Source: Ignavibacteriaceae bacterium (GTDB lineage Bacteria > Bacteroidota > Ignavibacteria > Ignavibacteriales > Ignavibacteriaceae). Taken from it: a stretch of DNA of 55,689 bases. The position numbers and the translations under genes are program-made. Location of the stretch: the NCBI GenBank assembly GCA_008933765.1, contig WBUK01000018.1, positions 1 to 55,689 on the forward strand, written 5' to 3'. Positions within the stretch are counted from its first letter, which is position 1, and every line of letters begins with the position of its first letter. Shown piece by piece: positions 46,001 to 54,375 of this stretch. The notes under the pieces are model-generated. The model was not told the origin of the DNA and made no database searches. It saw only the letters and a list, made by a program, of their open reading frames with translations.

Positions 46001-46227
46001 GTGTGCTTATGAGAAAAAATAATATCCCAAGAAGTATAGCCAATCGCTTAGGTGGGATATTCAATAATTCTGTAGAAGGCGAAATTTTTAACCAGCCTTC
46101 TGTTGTAGTAAATGAGTGGCTTTCTGAACTGTCAATTGAAACATGGAACAAAGCCCGACCCACAGGTTCAAGTTTGTCAGGAGAAGAGTACAAACGGATC
46201 TGGCAAAAATTAAACGGCAATTTATAA
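43051..46227 (+). CDS. Ski2-like DEAH superfamily-2 helicase, Hachiman HamB-like
   Basis: A 1058-residue protein. About 300 N-terminal helical residues of unknown fold precede the helicase core: Walker A LPTSSGKT (Lys321), motif Ib region VPTKALVNQVY, DEAH at 429–432 in VVDEAHNIEEP, VHSAALPDE, VATTTIAQGINFPAS and motif VI LAGRVGRTGQ. The C-terminal 400 residues are helical, as in Ski2-like enzymes. In Hachiman the helicase senses damaged or foreign DNA and releases the nuclease subunit. Translational coupling to the nuclease gene suggests a complex of defined stoichiometry. No restriction-methylase gene is nearby, which argues against a type I or III restriction system. Confidence 0.75.
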   Translation: MSIQIKYNYLEKAYPDMLHGIGMLIQKAKVADLFDSVKLTEKEIGELQKAKELCELKIIEFWDNKNEPEFKALCSTYFDIGTELPANPNSDLFIYEQFKLIVFGYLGEHWHFVKEYLKNQHEVIETLQVTENWNQRLLTISFKAIVYLIKKSNWNDINRSVELINQLREEQNNFENKFLSEVDQEDRPYCAAELISLYHFAKCVDVLGNYVMEGRPLQPENVLQYHTEIAAQYAQKSGNISLILLYQFFSAFAAKMVKNTIWNTTQGINNWVTRFNQFISKRDEKGLFELLYPQRESIIKGELLNPAYRAVVINLPTSSGKTLIAEYRILQALNQFKEQGGWVAYIVPTKALVNQVYIQLNKDLSNIKIQIEKANGAIDLDGFEQHLLEENEKRTNFDILVTTYEKMNLLVRQGLGTSTNRPLVLTVVDEAHNIEEPTRGLNLEFLLSTIKNDCEEANFLLMTPDISNSKDLAEWLAKDRGKVINLELDWWQPNERVIGAVEVQGRARDYDFILKTLHTDKGTYDIGESILIRSVQDSEITASKVKSSKIKIATQVASKVLSLEAPIIVLASSPTETNKVAESLYKSVGKDLELDDDVELVIKLIQSELGDDFPLSKFLKRRIAVHSAALPDEIRFLIEDLMANQKLQALVATTTIAQGINFPASAVIMGSYNYYKNGESKPMPVRDFWNLAGRVGRTGQENMGWVGMTVTDDNDLSKVGNYVKQASEDLHSQLVSAVDNALRHAEESFHSWLLEDIRWSNILQYISHLKKQSKQQSTFIAQLEFNLKATFGYDQLPGDKKQFVKDKLFQYAYSLDSKDAKRADETGFSTVTVCQLINKLNKFQIKPKEWQRNQLFSENNETMQKLIGIMLETYEIKESFKEIVKRNQSLTHSGIARLIIDWVNGKNLADIASKMYPNTDSSIAIQDTTKAIYKIVTNSATWGLAAMQRMPTSGIDWENLSEIEKKKMANLPAYLYYGVNTDEGVLMRKNNIPRSIANRLGGIFNNSVEGEIFNQPSVVVNEWLSELSIETWNKARPTGSSLSGEEYKRIWQKLNGNL

Positions 46228-46316
46228 AAAACGATTAATCTTCATATCATACAAAGGCGGAAACGCTCTTCTTTCTTTGGTCTTCTGCACTTTTTCACTT
46301 AAGAACTGCACTCTGT

Positions 46317-46509
46317 TGCAAAAAGAAACCCGGCTTTGTGCCTATAGAACAAACAGTTTAGTTACTAAAAACTATACCCAACGGCAAAAGAAACCCGGCT
46401 TTGTGCCTACAGAACAAAAACCTTAGTCATTAAAAACTATACCCGGCGGCAACAATCACCGGGATTTGTACCTGCAGGACAAACAGTTTAATTATTAAAA
46501 ACTATACCC
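46317..46509. repeat. 65-bp tandem repeat (three units) at the end of the barrel-protein gene
   Basis: AAAAACTATACCC occurs at 46367, 46432 and 46497, and GCCTAYAGAAC or its variant at 46340, 46405 and 46470, giving an exact period of 65. The right-most unit contains the last codons and stop of the minus-strand barrel gene; the other two lie downstream of that stop. Confidence 0.93.
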
Positions 46510-47389
46510 GGCTGATGCGGTTACCAGACCTTTCATGCCGAAACCGATGCCGAGGTTGAAGTTAAATTTGTTGCCAAAACGGAAACCGAAAGGGGTGAAT
46601 TGCCCTGCAAAAACTGCACGACTTGTGGTACTGTGCTCTTCAGGGTAGTTAACGGTGTTGGTGAGGTAACAAAGCCCCAATTCAACATCAAAGTATGCTC
46701 CAAAGTTTTCACCGCCTGCATATTCGTAACGAAGTGTCGCAAGTGGAGAGAGGAAACTATTGTCGCTCGTTCCCACATTTTTACCATCCAACAATATATC
46801 AGCGTTAAATTTTTCGTACACAAGTGAGGCACCAACCGAAAAATCTTTATTAATTGCATATCGGTACTGAGCATTAATTGACGGCACGGCTGCTTTTGAG
46901 TCGGAATAAAGATAACCATGTGAAAGCGCAACCAGAAAAATATCAAACAGTTTCTGAGCAAGTGCCGGAATGCTAAAAAAATCCAACACCGACGGAAAAG
47001 TTGTGGGGAGATTCATTCTGATTCGGAGAATCTAAATCATCCTTTCGAGATTTTTCATAATTCGGAGAATCTAAATTGCACAACAGGGATTTTTCATGGT
47101 TTGGAAAATCTGTTTCGTGCCCGAGAGATTTTTTAATATCTTTTGAAGTGAAATTATTTTTTTGGGCTATATTTTTTATCCCGATCTTTTCCGGATTAGA
47201 TGAAATAAAATTATTTACACCGTTTGATAAATTTGTTAAATGGAGGTAGGTATTTTCGAAGAATGGTAACCTGAAATCTCCGGGAACGGAAAATTTATCT
47301 TTTTCTAAAACCGTTTCACCGGAAGATTGCGGAACTGCGGTTGCATCAAACAGGAGAACAAACAACATCAGTTGTAAAAGCACTTTCAC
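46495..47389 (-). CDS. Outer-membrane beta-barrel protein, frame broken at an A7/T7 run
   Basis: Two overlapping frames, 47389–46973 and 47016–46495, form one protein of 297 residues if one base is removed from the run of seven A near 46974–46980. The first has a signal peptide (MKVLLQLMLFVLLFDATAV), a linker and the strand HNFSVGVGFF just before its stop. The second carries on with SIPALAQKLFDIF and alternating strands (INAQYRYAINKDFSVGASLVYEKF, GAYFDVELGLCYL), ending in Phe (SAGYSF), as usual for barrels. The linker holds three 13-residue repeats of the type LDSPNYEKSRKDD. As written, the gene would give a truncated product. Porin-like or small-OMP function is inferred from strand pattern only. 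Confidence 0.7.
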
Positions 47390-47650
47390 AGAAAACCTCC
47401 GAAATTATACTTTAGGGTTATCAAAACTAAATTATACTAAAGGTTTATTAAAATTAAACTATTCTAAAGATATTTTAGTCTAATAAAAATAGGGTTTTGG
47501 TAACAAGTTAGTCTGAACAGTCTCATTCAAAGCGAAATATGATATAAAATCTAAAATCATTTAAAGAAAAAATTAACCAAGCGAAAGATAACAATAAACT
47601 AATCCGATTTCTGATAAACCAATAAACTATCAAAAAACTTTTAAAATTAT

Positions 47651-50464
47651 ATGACGAAAAAAATAATCACTTCCCTGTTTTTCCTCCTGTTAACCGTTGC
47701 GGGAAGCGCACAAAATTTTTCAGTTAAAGGGGTTATAGTTGATTCTTCGGACGGAACACCACTTCCCGGAGCGAGCGTCTCGCTTATACCTAACCGCCCT
47801 GGCGAAAAGCAGTTAAACATGGTAACTTCGACCGATGGTGTTTTCATTTTTAAGCCCACACAGCCGGGGAAGTATCGCCTTGTTATTTCGTTTATCGGTT
47901 ATTTGGAATACATTGACTCGCTTCAGATTACGCGCAACCAACCCACACTCGATCTCGGGCAACTAAAACTAAAGCGCTCGGCACTTCAGATGGAGGAAGT
48001 GGAGGTTACCGGCGTTGCAATACCCTCGACTCAAAGTGAAGATACGCTGAGCTTTTCGGCTAAGGGCTACAAAACCAATCCTGATGCCACCGCTGAGGAC
48101 TTGGTCACCAAACTGCCCGGCGTTCAGCAGGAACAAGGCACACTAAAAGCACAAGGCGAAGAAGTGAAAAAGGTCTATGTGGATGGGCAGCCCTTCTTCG
48201 GTGACGACCCTGTGGTAACCCTCAAAAATCTGCCCGCAGATATGATTGATAAAATTGAAATATTTGATAAAATGAGCGACCAAACCCGCTTCACAGGCTT
48301 TGATGACGGGCAAACTGAAAAAACCATTAATATTGTTACCAAAAGAGACCGCCGCGAAGGGCAGTTCGGCAAACTTTACGGCGGATACGGCTCCTCCGAA
48401 AAATTCCAAAGCGGGGGCGTGGTTAACTTTTTTGGCGAAGGCAGAAGGTTCAGCATACTCGGGCTGGGCAACAACATTAACCGGCAAAACTTCTCGCAGC
48501 AAGACCTACTCGGCATTTCTCAGGGTGGCGGCGGCAGAGGCGGTCACCGTGGCGGCTTTCAAGGCAGAGGCGGAGGAGGAGGAGGCTGGCGCGGGCCCGG
48601 CGGTGCAGCTAACAATTTTCTGATCGGCACACTCGAAGGGAACACTAACACTTACTCTATCGGGCTGAACTATCAGCAAAACTGGGCAAAAGATGCCGTG
48701 CTTACAGGAAGTTATTTTTTCAACTATTCCAAAAATTGGAACGATCAAACGATTAACAGGGACTACTTCCCCACCTCGGCAGGCTTGCAAAACTACGACG
48801 AAAAATCATCTTCCAACCCCGATAACTACAACCACAGGTTGAACTTCAGGTTGGAGTGGAACATCGACTCGATGAACACAATAATCGCAACTCCAAGGTT
48901 CAGCGCACAGAAAAACATCTCTGAAAATGATTATTTCGGGATAAGCATGTTCGATTCCGGCACCAACAATTCAACCGATAACAGAAGCAACAGCGACGGC
49001 GGCGGTTTCAATTTCAGCAACGAAATTATTTACAGAACAAGGTTCGAAACCCCCGGCAGAAGCCTTTCGATTTCCTTCAACAACGGGCTGAACAGCAGAA
49101 GAACAGACCGAAACCAGTACTCACTGAATTACTTCAACAACACAAACGCCGGCGCCAATTCTGACACACTAAACCAAAAAGGGGACGACTTAGTGAAAGG
49201 CTACAGCTACTCCGGAAACTTTGTTTACACCGAACCCTTCGGCGCAAACGGGCAGTTGATGGCTACTATTAGCGCAGGCATTAACAACAACTACAGCGAC
49301 CGCCAAACACTCAATTTTAACAATCTTACAGGGCTTTACGACCTGATCGACCCAATTTCCTCAAACAAATACGACAACAACTACTACACCTACAGGGGCG
49401 GGCTGGCATACCGGTTAGGAAGTGGCGCTGTAAACCTTTATATGGGCGTTACTTACCAAATTTCGCAGCTCACGGGTGACCAATCGTACCCCTACACCTT
49501 AACAACTGAAAAGAAGTTTTACAATTTCCTCCCTTCGGTGCGGTTCAATTATAAAATTTCAGACGCACAAAATTTCAGAATATTTTATTTCACAAGTGTT
49601 AACGCACCCTCACTTACTCAGCTGCAAAACTTTTACGATGTTTCAAATCCCCTTTTCATCAGAGGGGGAAACCCCAATCTTAAAGATGAATACTCGAACA
49701 GAGTTTCAATTCAATATTTAACAACCGATAAAGAGTCGGGCGCAAATTTTTTCGTAATGGGTTTTTACCAAAGAACGGATGATTATATCGGAAATTCATC
49801 CTTCACTGCAGTAAAAGATACATTAATAAGCGACGGCGTTCTGCTTCGCAAAGGTGCGCAATTTACCATTTCGCGTAACTTCGGCGCAAGCCAAAGCGTG
49901 CGGGGGATGCTAAGCGGCGGTTTTCCGGTTCCGTTCATAAAAAGCAACCTCTCGGTCAATTTCGGGGCGGGTTATTCGTTGCTTCCGGCTGAATATCAGC
50001 GTTTAATAACCGAATCAAAGATAGTTTCGCTGAACCAGGGCATTACAGTTGCGAGCAATATTTCGGAAGATATTGATTTCAAACTGAGCTATTCACCCTC
50101 ATATTATGTTTCAAAAAATGATGTGTTGCCCCGTTCGGACGATGAGTACTGGGTGCATTCCGGCTCGGCGAATCTTTTCTTCAATGTATTCGATCTTTTC
50201 TTCGTTACAACCGACTATTCATTCTACAAAACGGCCGGGATAGCAGATAACGGCGATGTTTCTTATTCGTTGTGGAATGCGGCAATTGGGGTAAAATTCC
50301 TGGAAGGAAACAAAGCTGAACTGCGCTTGGATGTGTTCGATATTCTTAACCAAAATAAAAGCTTTATCCGTACAGCAACGGATATCTATATTGAAAATAA
50401 GTCCGCAATGGTGTTAAAGCAGTTCTTTATGCTTTCATTCACCTACAATCTTAAGGCGTTTTAA
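47651..50464 (+). CDS. Outer-membrane TonB-receptor-like protein with CarboxypepD_reg domain
   Basis: A 937-residue protein with signal peptide (MTKKIITSLFFLLLTVAGSAQ), a carboxypeptidase-regulatory-like beta-sandwich (VKGVIVDSSDGTPLPGASVSL, residues 24–105), a plug-like domain (EDLVTKLPGVQQEQG, VYVDGQPFFGDDP) and a C-terminal barrel (about 230–937) of alternating strands. It fits the outer-membrane-beta-barrel family (PF14905 type) common in Bacteroidota rather than a classical siderophore receptor. A Gly/Arg-rich loop (residues about 293–318, with GGGGRGGHRGG and GRGGGGGGWRGPGG) is inserted in the early barrel. The gene is divergent from the barrel-protein gene and converges with the kinase gene, with only four bases between the stops. 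Substrate unknown. Confidence 0.88.
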   Translation: MTKKIITSLFFLLLTVAGSAQNFSVKGVIVDSSDGTPLPGASVSLIPNRPGEKQLNMVTSTDGVFIFKPTQPGKYRLVISFIGYLEYIDSLQITRNQPTLDLGQLKLKRSALQMEEVEVTGVAIPSTQSEDTLSFSAKGYKTNPDATAEDLVTKLPGVQQEQGTLKAQGEEVKKVYVDGQPFFGDDPVVTLKNLPADMIDKIEIFDKMSDQTRFTGFDDGQTEKTINIVTKRDRREGQFGKLYGGYGSSEKFQSGGVVNFFGEGRRFSILGLGNNINRQNFSQQDLLGISQGGGGRGGHRGGFQGRGGGGGGWRGPGGAANNFLIGTLEGNTNTYSIGLNYQQNWAKDAVLTGSYFFNYSKNWNDQTINRDYFPTSAGLQNYDEKSSSNPDNYNHRLNFRLEWNIDSMNTIIATPRFSAQKNISENDYFGISMFDSGTNNSTDNRSNSDGGGFNFSNEIIYRTRFETPGRSLSISFNNGLNSRRTDRNQYSLNYFNNTNAGANSDTLNQKGDDLVKGYSYSGNFVYTEPFGANGQLMATISAGINNNYSDRQTLNFNNLTGLYDLIDPISSNKYDNNYYTYRGGLAYRLGSGAVNLYMGVTYQISQLTGDQSYPYTLTTEKKFYNFLPSVRFNYKISDAQNFRIFYFTSVNAPSLTQLQNFYDVSNPLFIRGGNPNLKDEYSNRVSIQYLTTDKESGANFFVMGFYQRTDDYIGNSSFTAVKDTLISDGVLLRKGAQFTISRNFGASQSVRGMLSGGFPVPFIKSNLSVNFGAGYSLLPAEYQRLITESKIVSLNQGITVASNISEDIDFKLSYSPSYYVSKNDVLPRSDDEYWVHSGSANLFFNVFDLFFVTTDYSFYKTAGIADNGDVSYSLWNAAIGVKFLEGNKAELRLDVFDILNQNKSFIRTATDIYIENKSAMVLKQFFMLSFTYNLKAF

Positions 50465-50468
50465 TTAT

Positions 50469-52244
50469 TTAAGACAAAATTTCGGCTGTTTGTTTCTGTT
50501 TTTTGCTCAGTGGCAGTGTGAACCAAAAAGTAGCGCCATCTCCCATGTTCGGGCGGACATGTATAGTACCGTTGTTACGCGTAACAAAATCCTGGCATAT
50601 CATAAGCCCCAAGCCGGTTCCCTTTTCACCCATTGTGCCAAGACTTCTGATTGATTCACCGGAGCGGAACAATTTATCGCTTTCTTCCTTTGTTAAGCCA
50701 ACTCCGTTATCTTCAACAGTAACTATGGCAAAATTATCTGCAATTTCTGATGAAAGAACAATTTTACCGCCCGGATTTGTAAATTTAATCGCGTTTGTAA
50801 GAAGGTTTCGGATCACGGTAGTGATCATGTTGGGGTCGGCATAAACGCTTAGGTTCAAAGCAAGTTCCGTTTCAATAGTAATCCGTTTCAATCCTGCCTG
50901 CGATTTAACTATCTCAGCAACTTTGTTTATCACCTCATTTATGTTAAAATCTTCCGGATTGAAAGCTACTTTTCCCGTTTGCAACCTCGACCATTCCAGC
51001 AGGTTTTCCAAAAGTTTGAAAGTGTCGGCGGCTGATCCTTTTATCTCAGAAATTAAATTTCGTTTTTCAGAATCAGAAAGGTCGTCAAAATCTTCCAATA
51101 GGATGTCAGAAAGCCCAATAATTCCAAAAAAGGGATTTTTCAGGTCGTGAGCAATAATTGAAAAGAGTTTATCTTTTGCGTTATTCAGTTCATTAAGCTC
51201 ATCGCTGTTAGCCTGCAACAGCGCCTGATTTTCCCGTATCGTAGTAATATCAAGCAGGCTGATCAGTTTACCCCGTTTGTTAGCTTTTGGGTCTTTAGAC
51301 ATAAGCTTATTCAACTGAAAGACTTTTCCGTTGAACTGCAGTTCACCAAGTTCAGCGCCGGAAGAGTTGCAGTAAGCAACCAAATCCGGGAGGTCCGAGA
51401 AGGCTTCGGTGGCTTGTTTCCCGATCAATTCCCTTTGCCCGATGAATTTATAGAGCGTTTTGTTGCAGTCAATTATTCTTCCTTCACTATCGAGCACAAT
51501 AACACCCTCGTGAAGATTCTCGAAAAGCACCTGCCTGGCAGTGGGGAAAAGATCAAGAAATGAATACTTAAAAATTCCAAATGCTATAATTACACAGGAA
51601 AAAACAAATGCAATCGGCGTTGCATTGAAATGGTTGAGAAGTGTCGGTGTGATAATAAATGTCAAGTTAACTATTGTAGGTATTAACAGCGCAATCAGAA
51701 GTATAATCAGTTGATTCTTAAAAACCCCCGTGTAGTGCCCTATTGAGGTTAATAGCTTCCAAAAACTGGTTAATATTGCAATATATGACACTACTGCTAA
51801 AAGATAATAGAATATGCCGCGTGAAAAATCGATATTGCTCCCCTCAGCGCTTGTTACTATTGTAAACTCACTCCACATCAAATGATGATAATTGTTGGTT
51901 GCAGCAATAATAAAAATAATGAGAGGAAAAGATAATGTTATAAAGTTAGAAACCTTTATTGCAAAAGGTGAAGCCTGAACAAACCTGAGAATAAATGACA
52001 AAAAAGCGAAAGGAATGAACGGCACAAACAGATATATAATTATTTGCCAGGTTATTTTTGTTTCGAGCGATGCTGACGCGTATTGAAACCCTGCTCCGAG
52101 TGCCCAAAGCCCAAGTGCAATTATTAAATGAAAGAAATAGCCCCCACCACGAACACCACTTTTCCGTTTATAAATGACTACCGATAAAACAACCGATACA
52201 AAAAATGCAAAAAAGAAGAGTGCAGTATAAATATTGAATTGCAT
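50469..52244 (-). CDS. Sensor histidine kinase with N-terminal 7TM domain and PAS
   Basis: A 591-residue integral-membrane kinase. Seven hydrophobic segments occupy residues 1–230 (for example FFFAFFVSVVLSVVIY and FVFSCVIIAFGIF), matching the 7TM N-terminal domain of histidine kinases. A PAS domain follows (EGVIVLDSEGRIIDCNKTL), then HisKA with His366 in SIIAHDLKNPFFG, and HATPase (NLLTNAIKFT, DNGVGLTKEE, GTGLGLMIC). No receiver is fused, and no response regulator is adjacent, so the partner must be elsewhere. The signal is unknown. Confidence 0.93.
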   Translation of the reverse strand: MQFNIYTALFFFAFFVSVVLSVVIYKRKSGVRGGGYFFHLIIALGLWALGAGFQYASASLETKITWQIIIYLFVPFIPFAFLSFILRFVQASPFAIKVSNFITLSFPLIIFIIAATNNYHHLMWSEFTIVTSAEGSNIDFSRGIFYYLLAVVSYIAILTSFWKLLTSIGHYTGVFKNQLIILLIALLIPTIVNLTFIITPTLLNHFNATPIAFVFSCVIIAFGIFKYSFLDLFPTARQVLFENLHEGVIVLDSEGRIIDCNKTLYKFIGQRELIGKQATEAFSDLPDLVAYCNSSGAELGELQFNGKVFQLNKLMSKDPKANKRGKLISLLDITTIRENQALLQANSDELNELNNAKDKLFSIIAHDLKNPFFGIIGLSDILLEDFDDLSDSEKRNLISEIKGSAADTFKLLENLLEWSRLQTGKVAFNPEDFNINEVINKVAEIVKSQAGLKRITIETELALNLSVYADPNMITTVIRNLLTNAIKFTNPGGKIVLSSEIADNFAIVTVEDNGVGLTKEESDKLFRSGESIRSLGTMGEKGTGLGLMICQDFVTRNNGTIHVRPNMGDGATFWFTLPLSKKQKQTAEILS

Positions 52245-52335
52245 AATATTACCACCCGAAAGCGAAATGCTCGGCTGCGAATATTCTTAAGATTAAAATG
52301 AATAATTTACTGAACATTTCACATCCTTAAAATTT

Positions 52336-54198
52336 CTATTCTGCCTTAAGAGAAATCAGATATACAGTAAACTCAGTCCCTTCACCAAGTGTGCTGGAAA
52401 CGGAAATGGTGCCGCTAATTAAGTTTAATATCCTCTTAACAATTGGCAGCCCTAAACCTGTGCCTTCATATTCACGAGAGTAGCCCTCGCTCACCTGACG
52501 GAAATCTTCCCAAATAAGCTCGAGCTTTTTAGGGGGGATACCGATACCGGTATCAGCAATTTTTATAAAAACCGCCTTTCGACCGTTTGAATTATCTTCA
52601 CCGCAAGAAACCCTCACATCGCCCGAAGGAGTGAAAATAACAGCGTTACTCAACAGGTTAGAAACAATATCACGAATACAATCTTTATCACTCCAAAACT
52701 CAAAATTGGGCTGACAGAAATCTGTGGTAATCCTGATTCCTTTTTCATTAGCTTCGTTTGAGTATTCTTCAATCACATCAACGAGCAATCTTTGAAGATC
52801 AACATTTTCCGGAAAGAGTGTTTTGTTGTTAAACTCGAGGTCGGTAAGTTGCAACAACTTAGTGAGTGTATTTTTCATCCGAAGTGAAGCGTTGAAAATC
52901 TTGGCAGCCATTTTTTGGTGTTCCGGGTCAGCAAGTTCTTCTTTCAGCAACTCAGCGTTTCCCATAATTCCAATAAATGGGGTGCGCAATTCATGACTAA
53001 TTGAAGAGAAGAAATTCGCCTTGACTTTCACCATCTCTTCAGCTTGCTGTTTGGCAATCGTTAGTTCTTCAATCATTCGTACTTTATCCGAAATATCCTG
53101 GCTTACACCGACAATATGCACGATGTTACCCTCTTCGTCTTTCAGAGGTGCAAGTGTCATCTCCCGCCAGATCATTTTGCCTGACCGTGTGCGGTTTTGA
53201 ATAGTCCCTTTCCAATGTTCACCGCTCATCAAAGTTCTTGATAAATCGTCAAAACTCTCAGATAAAATAATTCCCTCGTTCGGCACACGCCAGCTTTTCC
53301 CGAGTAATTCATCCTTAGTATAGCCAAACAGGTCACAATAAGCCGGGTTCACATATTCAGTGTTAGCGGAAGAATCTAAAACGATAACTGCCACGGGGCT
53401 TTCTTCCACGGCGAAATTTAATAAGCGGTACTGCTCTTCAATCTTTCGCTTTTCGGTTACATCGTAAACTATAGCGTGAAGATAATTCCTGCCGCGAACA
53501 TCCATAGCCCCCACAAAAACTTCAACATCGGCTATTGAACCGTCAGCTTTTCGATGTTTAAATTCGAAATGATATTTCCCCTGACTTATGGCTAACTTCA
53601 TCCGGCCTCTTACCACATCCTCACTATCGATGTTGATATCCCACATATATTTAGAGATCATTTCCTCATACTGCCAGCCGTAAAATTCAACAGCCTTTTT
53701 GTTCACATTCACAATTTTGCCCGTTTCGCTATCCAACAAAATCAAAATTGCAGTGTGTTCCTCAAATAACCTACGGAAAGTTTCACCCCGCCAGAGAGTT
53801 GAAAAGTCAGCTTTTGCCCCCAATTCAATTCTCTCAAAAGCCCGAAAAATGGAATCTTTTAACAGCCCGATTTGCGTCCGGAGCAGATAGTCGGCAGCAC
53901 CTGATTTTAGGCAATTAACTGCAATTTCGTCACCATGGGGGTCGGTAAAGAAGATTACGGGAATAAAAAGGTCGGATTCCTTCACATAATAAAGAACGGA
54001 AAGCCCTTCGAATCCTGAAAGGTGATAAGCGGTGATTATTACATCCGGTTTTAATTCTGAAAGCTGATTTTTAAATTCAGCTTCGTTCCTTACCTGCTGA
54101 ACAACGGCGGTGCCCCAATATTTTTGAAGTTCGTTCCTGACAAGAAGGATGTCCTCCGAGTTGTCGGTAACCATTAAAACTTTTATCTTCTCTGTCAT
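52336..54198 (-). CDS. Hybrid PAS sensor histidine kinase with degenerate receiver
   Basis: A 620-residue cytoplasmic protein starting at the ATG at 54198 (an upstream TTG at 54210 is less likely). The N-terminal 120 residues have the receiver fold (KVLMVTDNSEDILLV, VIFFTDPHGDE, GAADYLLR), but the usual phospho-accepting Asp is Ala57 (PDVIITAYHLSGF) and the final Lys is Arg, so it should not be phosphorylated. Two PAS domains follow (about 140–255 and 260–375), then HisKA with His402 in SSISHELRTPFIG and HATPase (NLLSNAVIFT, DTGIGIPPKK, GTGLGLPIV). It is paralogous to the next kinase upstream, with which it shares the PAS–HisKA–HATPase part. Confidence 0.93.
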   Translation of the reverse strand: MTEKIKVLMVTDNSEDILLVRNELQKYWGTAVVQQVRNEAEFKNQLSELKPDVIITAYHLSGFEGLSVLYYVKESDLFIPVIFFTDPHGDEIAVNCLKSGAADYLLRTQIGLLKDSIFRAFERIELGAKADFSTLWRGETFRRLFEEHTAILILLDSETGKIVNVNKKAVEFYGWQYEEMISKYMWDINIDSEDVVRGRMKLAISQGKYHFEFKHRKADGSIADVEVFVGAMDVRGRNYLHAIVYDVTEKRKIEEQYRLLNFAVEESPVAVIVLDSSANTEYVNPAYCDLFGYTKDELLGKSWRVPNEGIILSESFDDLSRTLMSGEHWKGTIQNRTRSGKMIWREMTLAPLKDEEGNIVHIVGVSQDISDKVRMIEELTIAKQQAEEMVKVKANFFSSISHELRTPFIGIMGNAELLKEELADPEHQKMAAKIFNASLRMKNTLTKLLQLTDLEFNNKTLFPENVDLQRLLVDVIEEYSNEANEKGIRITTDFCQPNFEFWSDKDCIRDIVSNLLSNAVIFTPSGDVRVSCGEDNSNGRKAVFIKIADTGIGIPPKKLELIWEDFRQVSEGYSREYEGTGLGLPIVKRILNLISGTISVSSTLGEGTEFTVYLISLKAE

Positions 54199-54375
54199 AG
54201 GAACTTCCAAAGAATTGCTAACAACAACGCAGGTTCTTCAGACAGACGGAATAACCCGGGTTAATTGCCCATAAGAAAAAATTGTTTTACAGTCATAAAA
54301 ATATGTAAAACAGCCAACAAAAATATATAACTGAATTAATGTAACAAAAATATTTTTTTAGACTAATGATCTATA
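54199..54375. other. AT-rich spacer between paralogous kinase genes
   Basis: About 175 bases, with long A and T runs around 54340–54360 and no recognisable hairpin terminator. It separates two tandem kinase genes and may hold the promoter of the downstream one. Confidence 0.5.

Noticed and set aside
42245..46227. Type I or III restriction-modification, or DISARM
   Set aside because: No methyltransferase or specificity subunit accompanies the nuclease and helicase, and the helicase is Ski2-like rather than HsdR- or DrmA-like.
46533..46961. Third-frame minus-strand reading (142 codons) inside the barrel gene
   Set aside because: The alternating hydrophobic strands and terminal Phe are in the other frame; this one has Cys/Met/Arg-rich sequence typical of an out-of-frame shadow.
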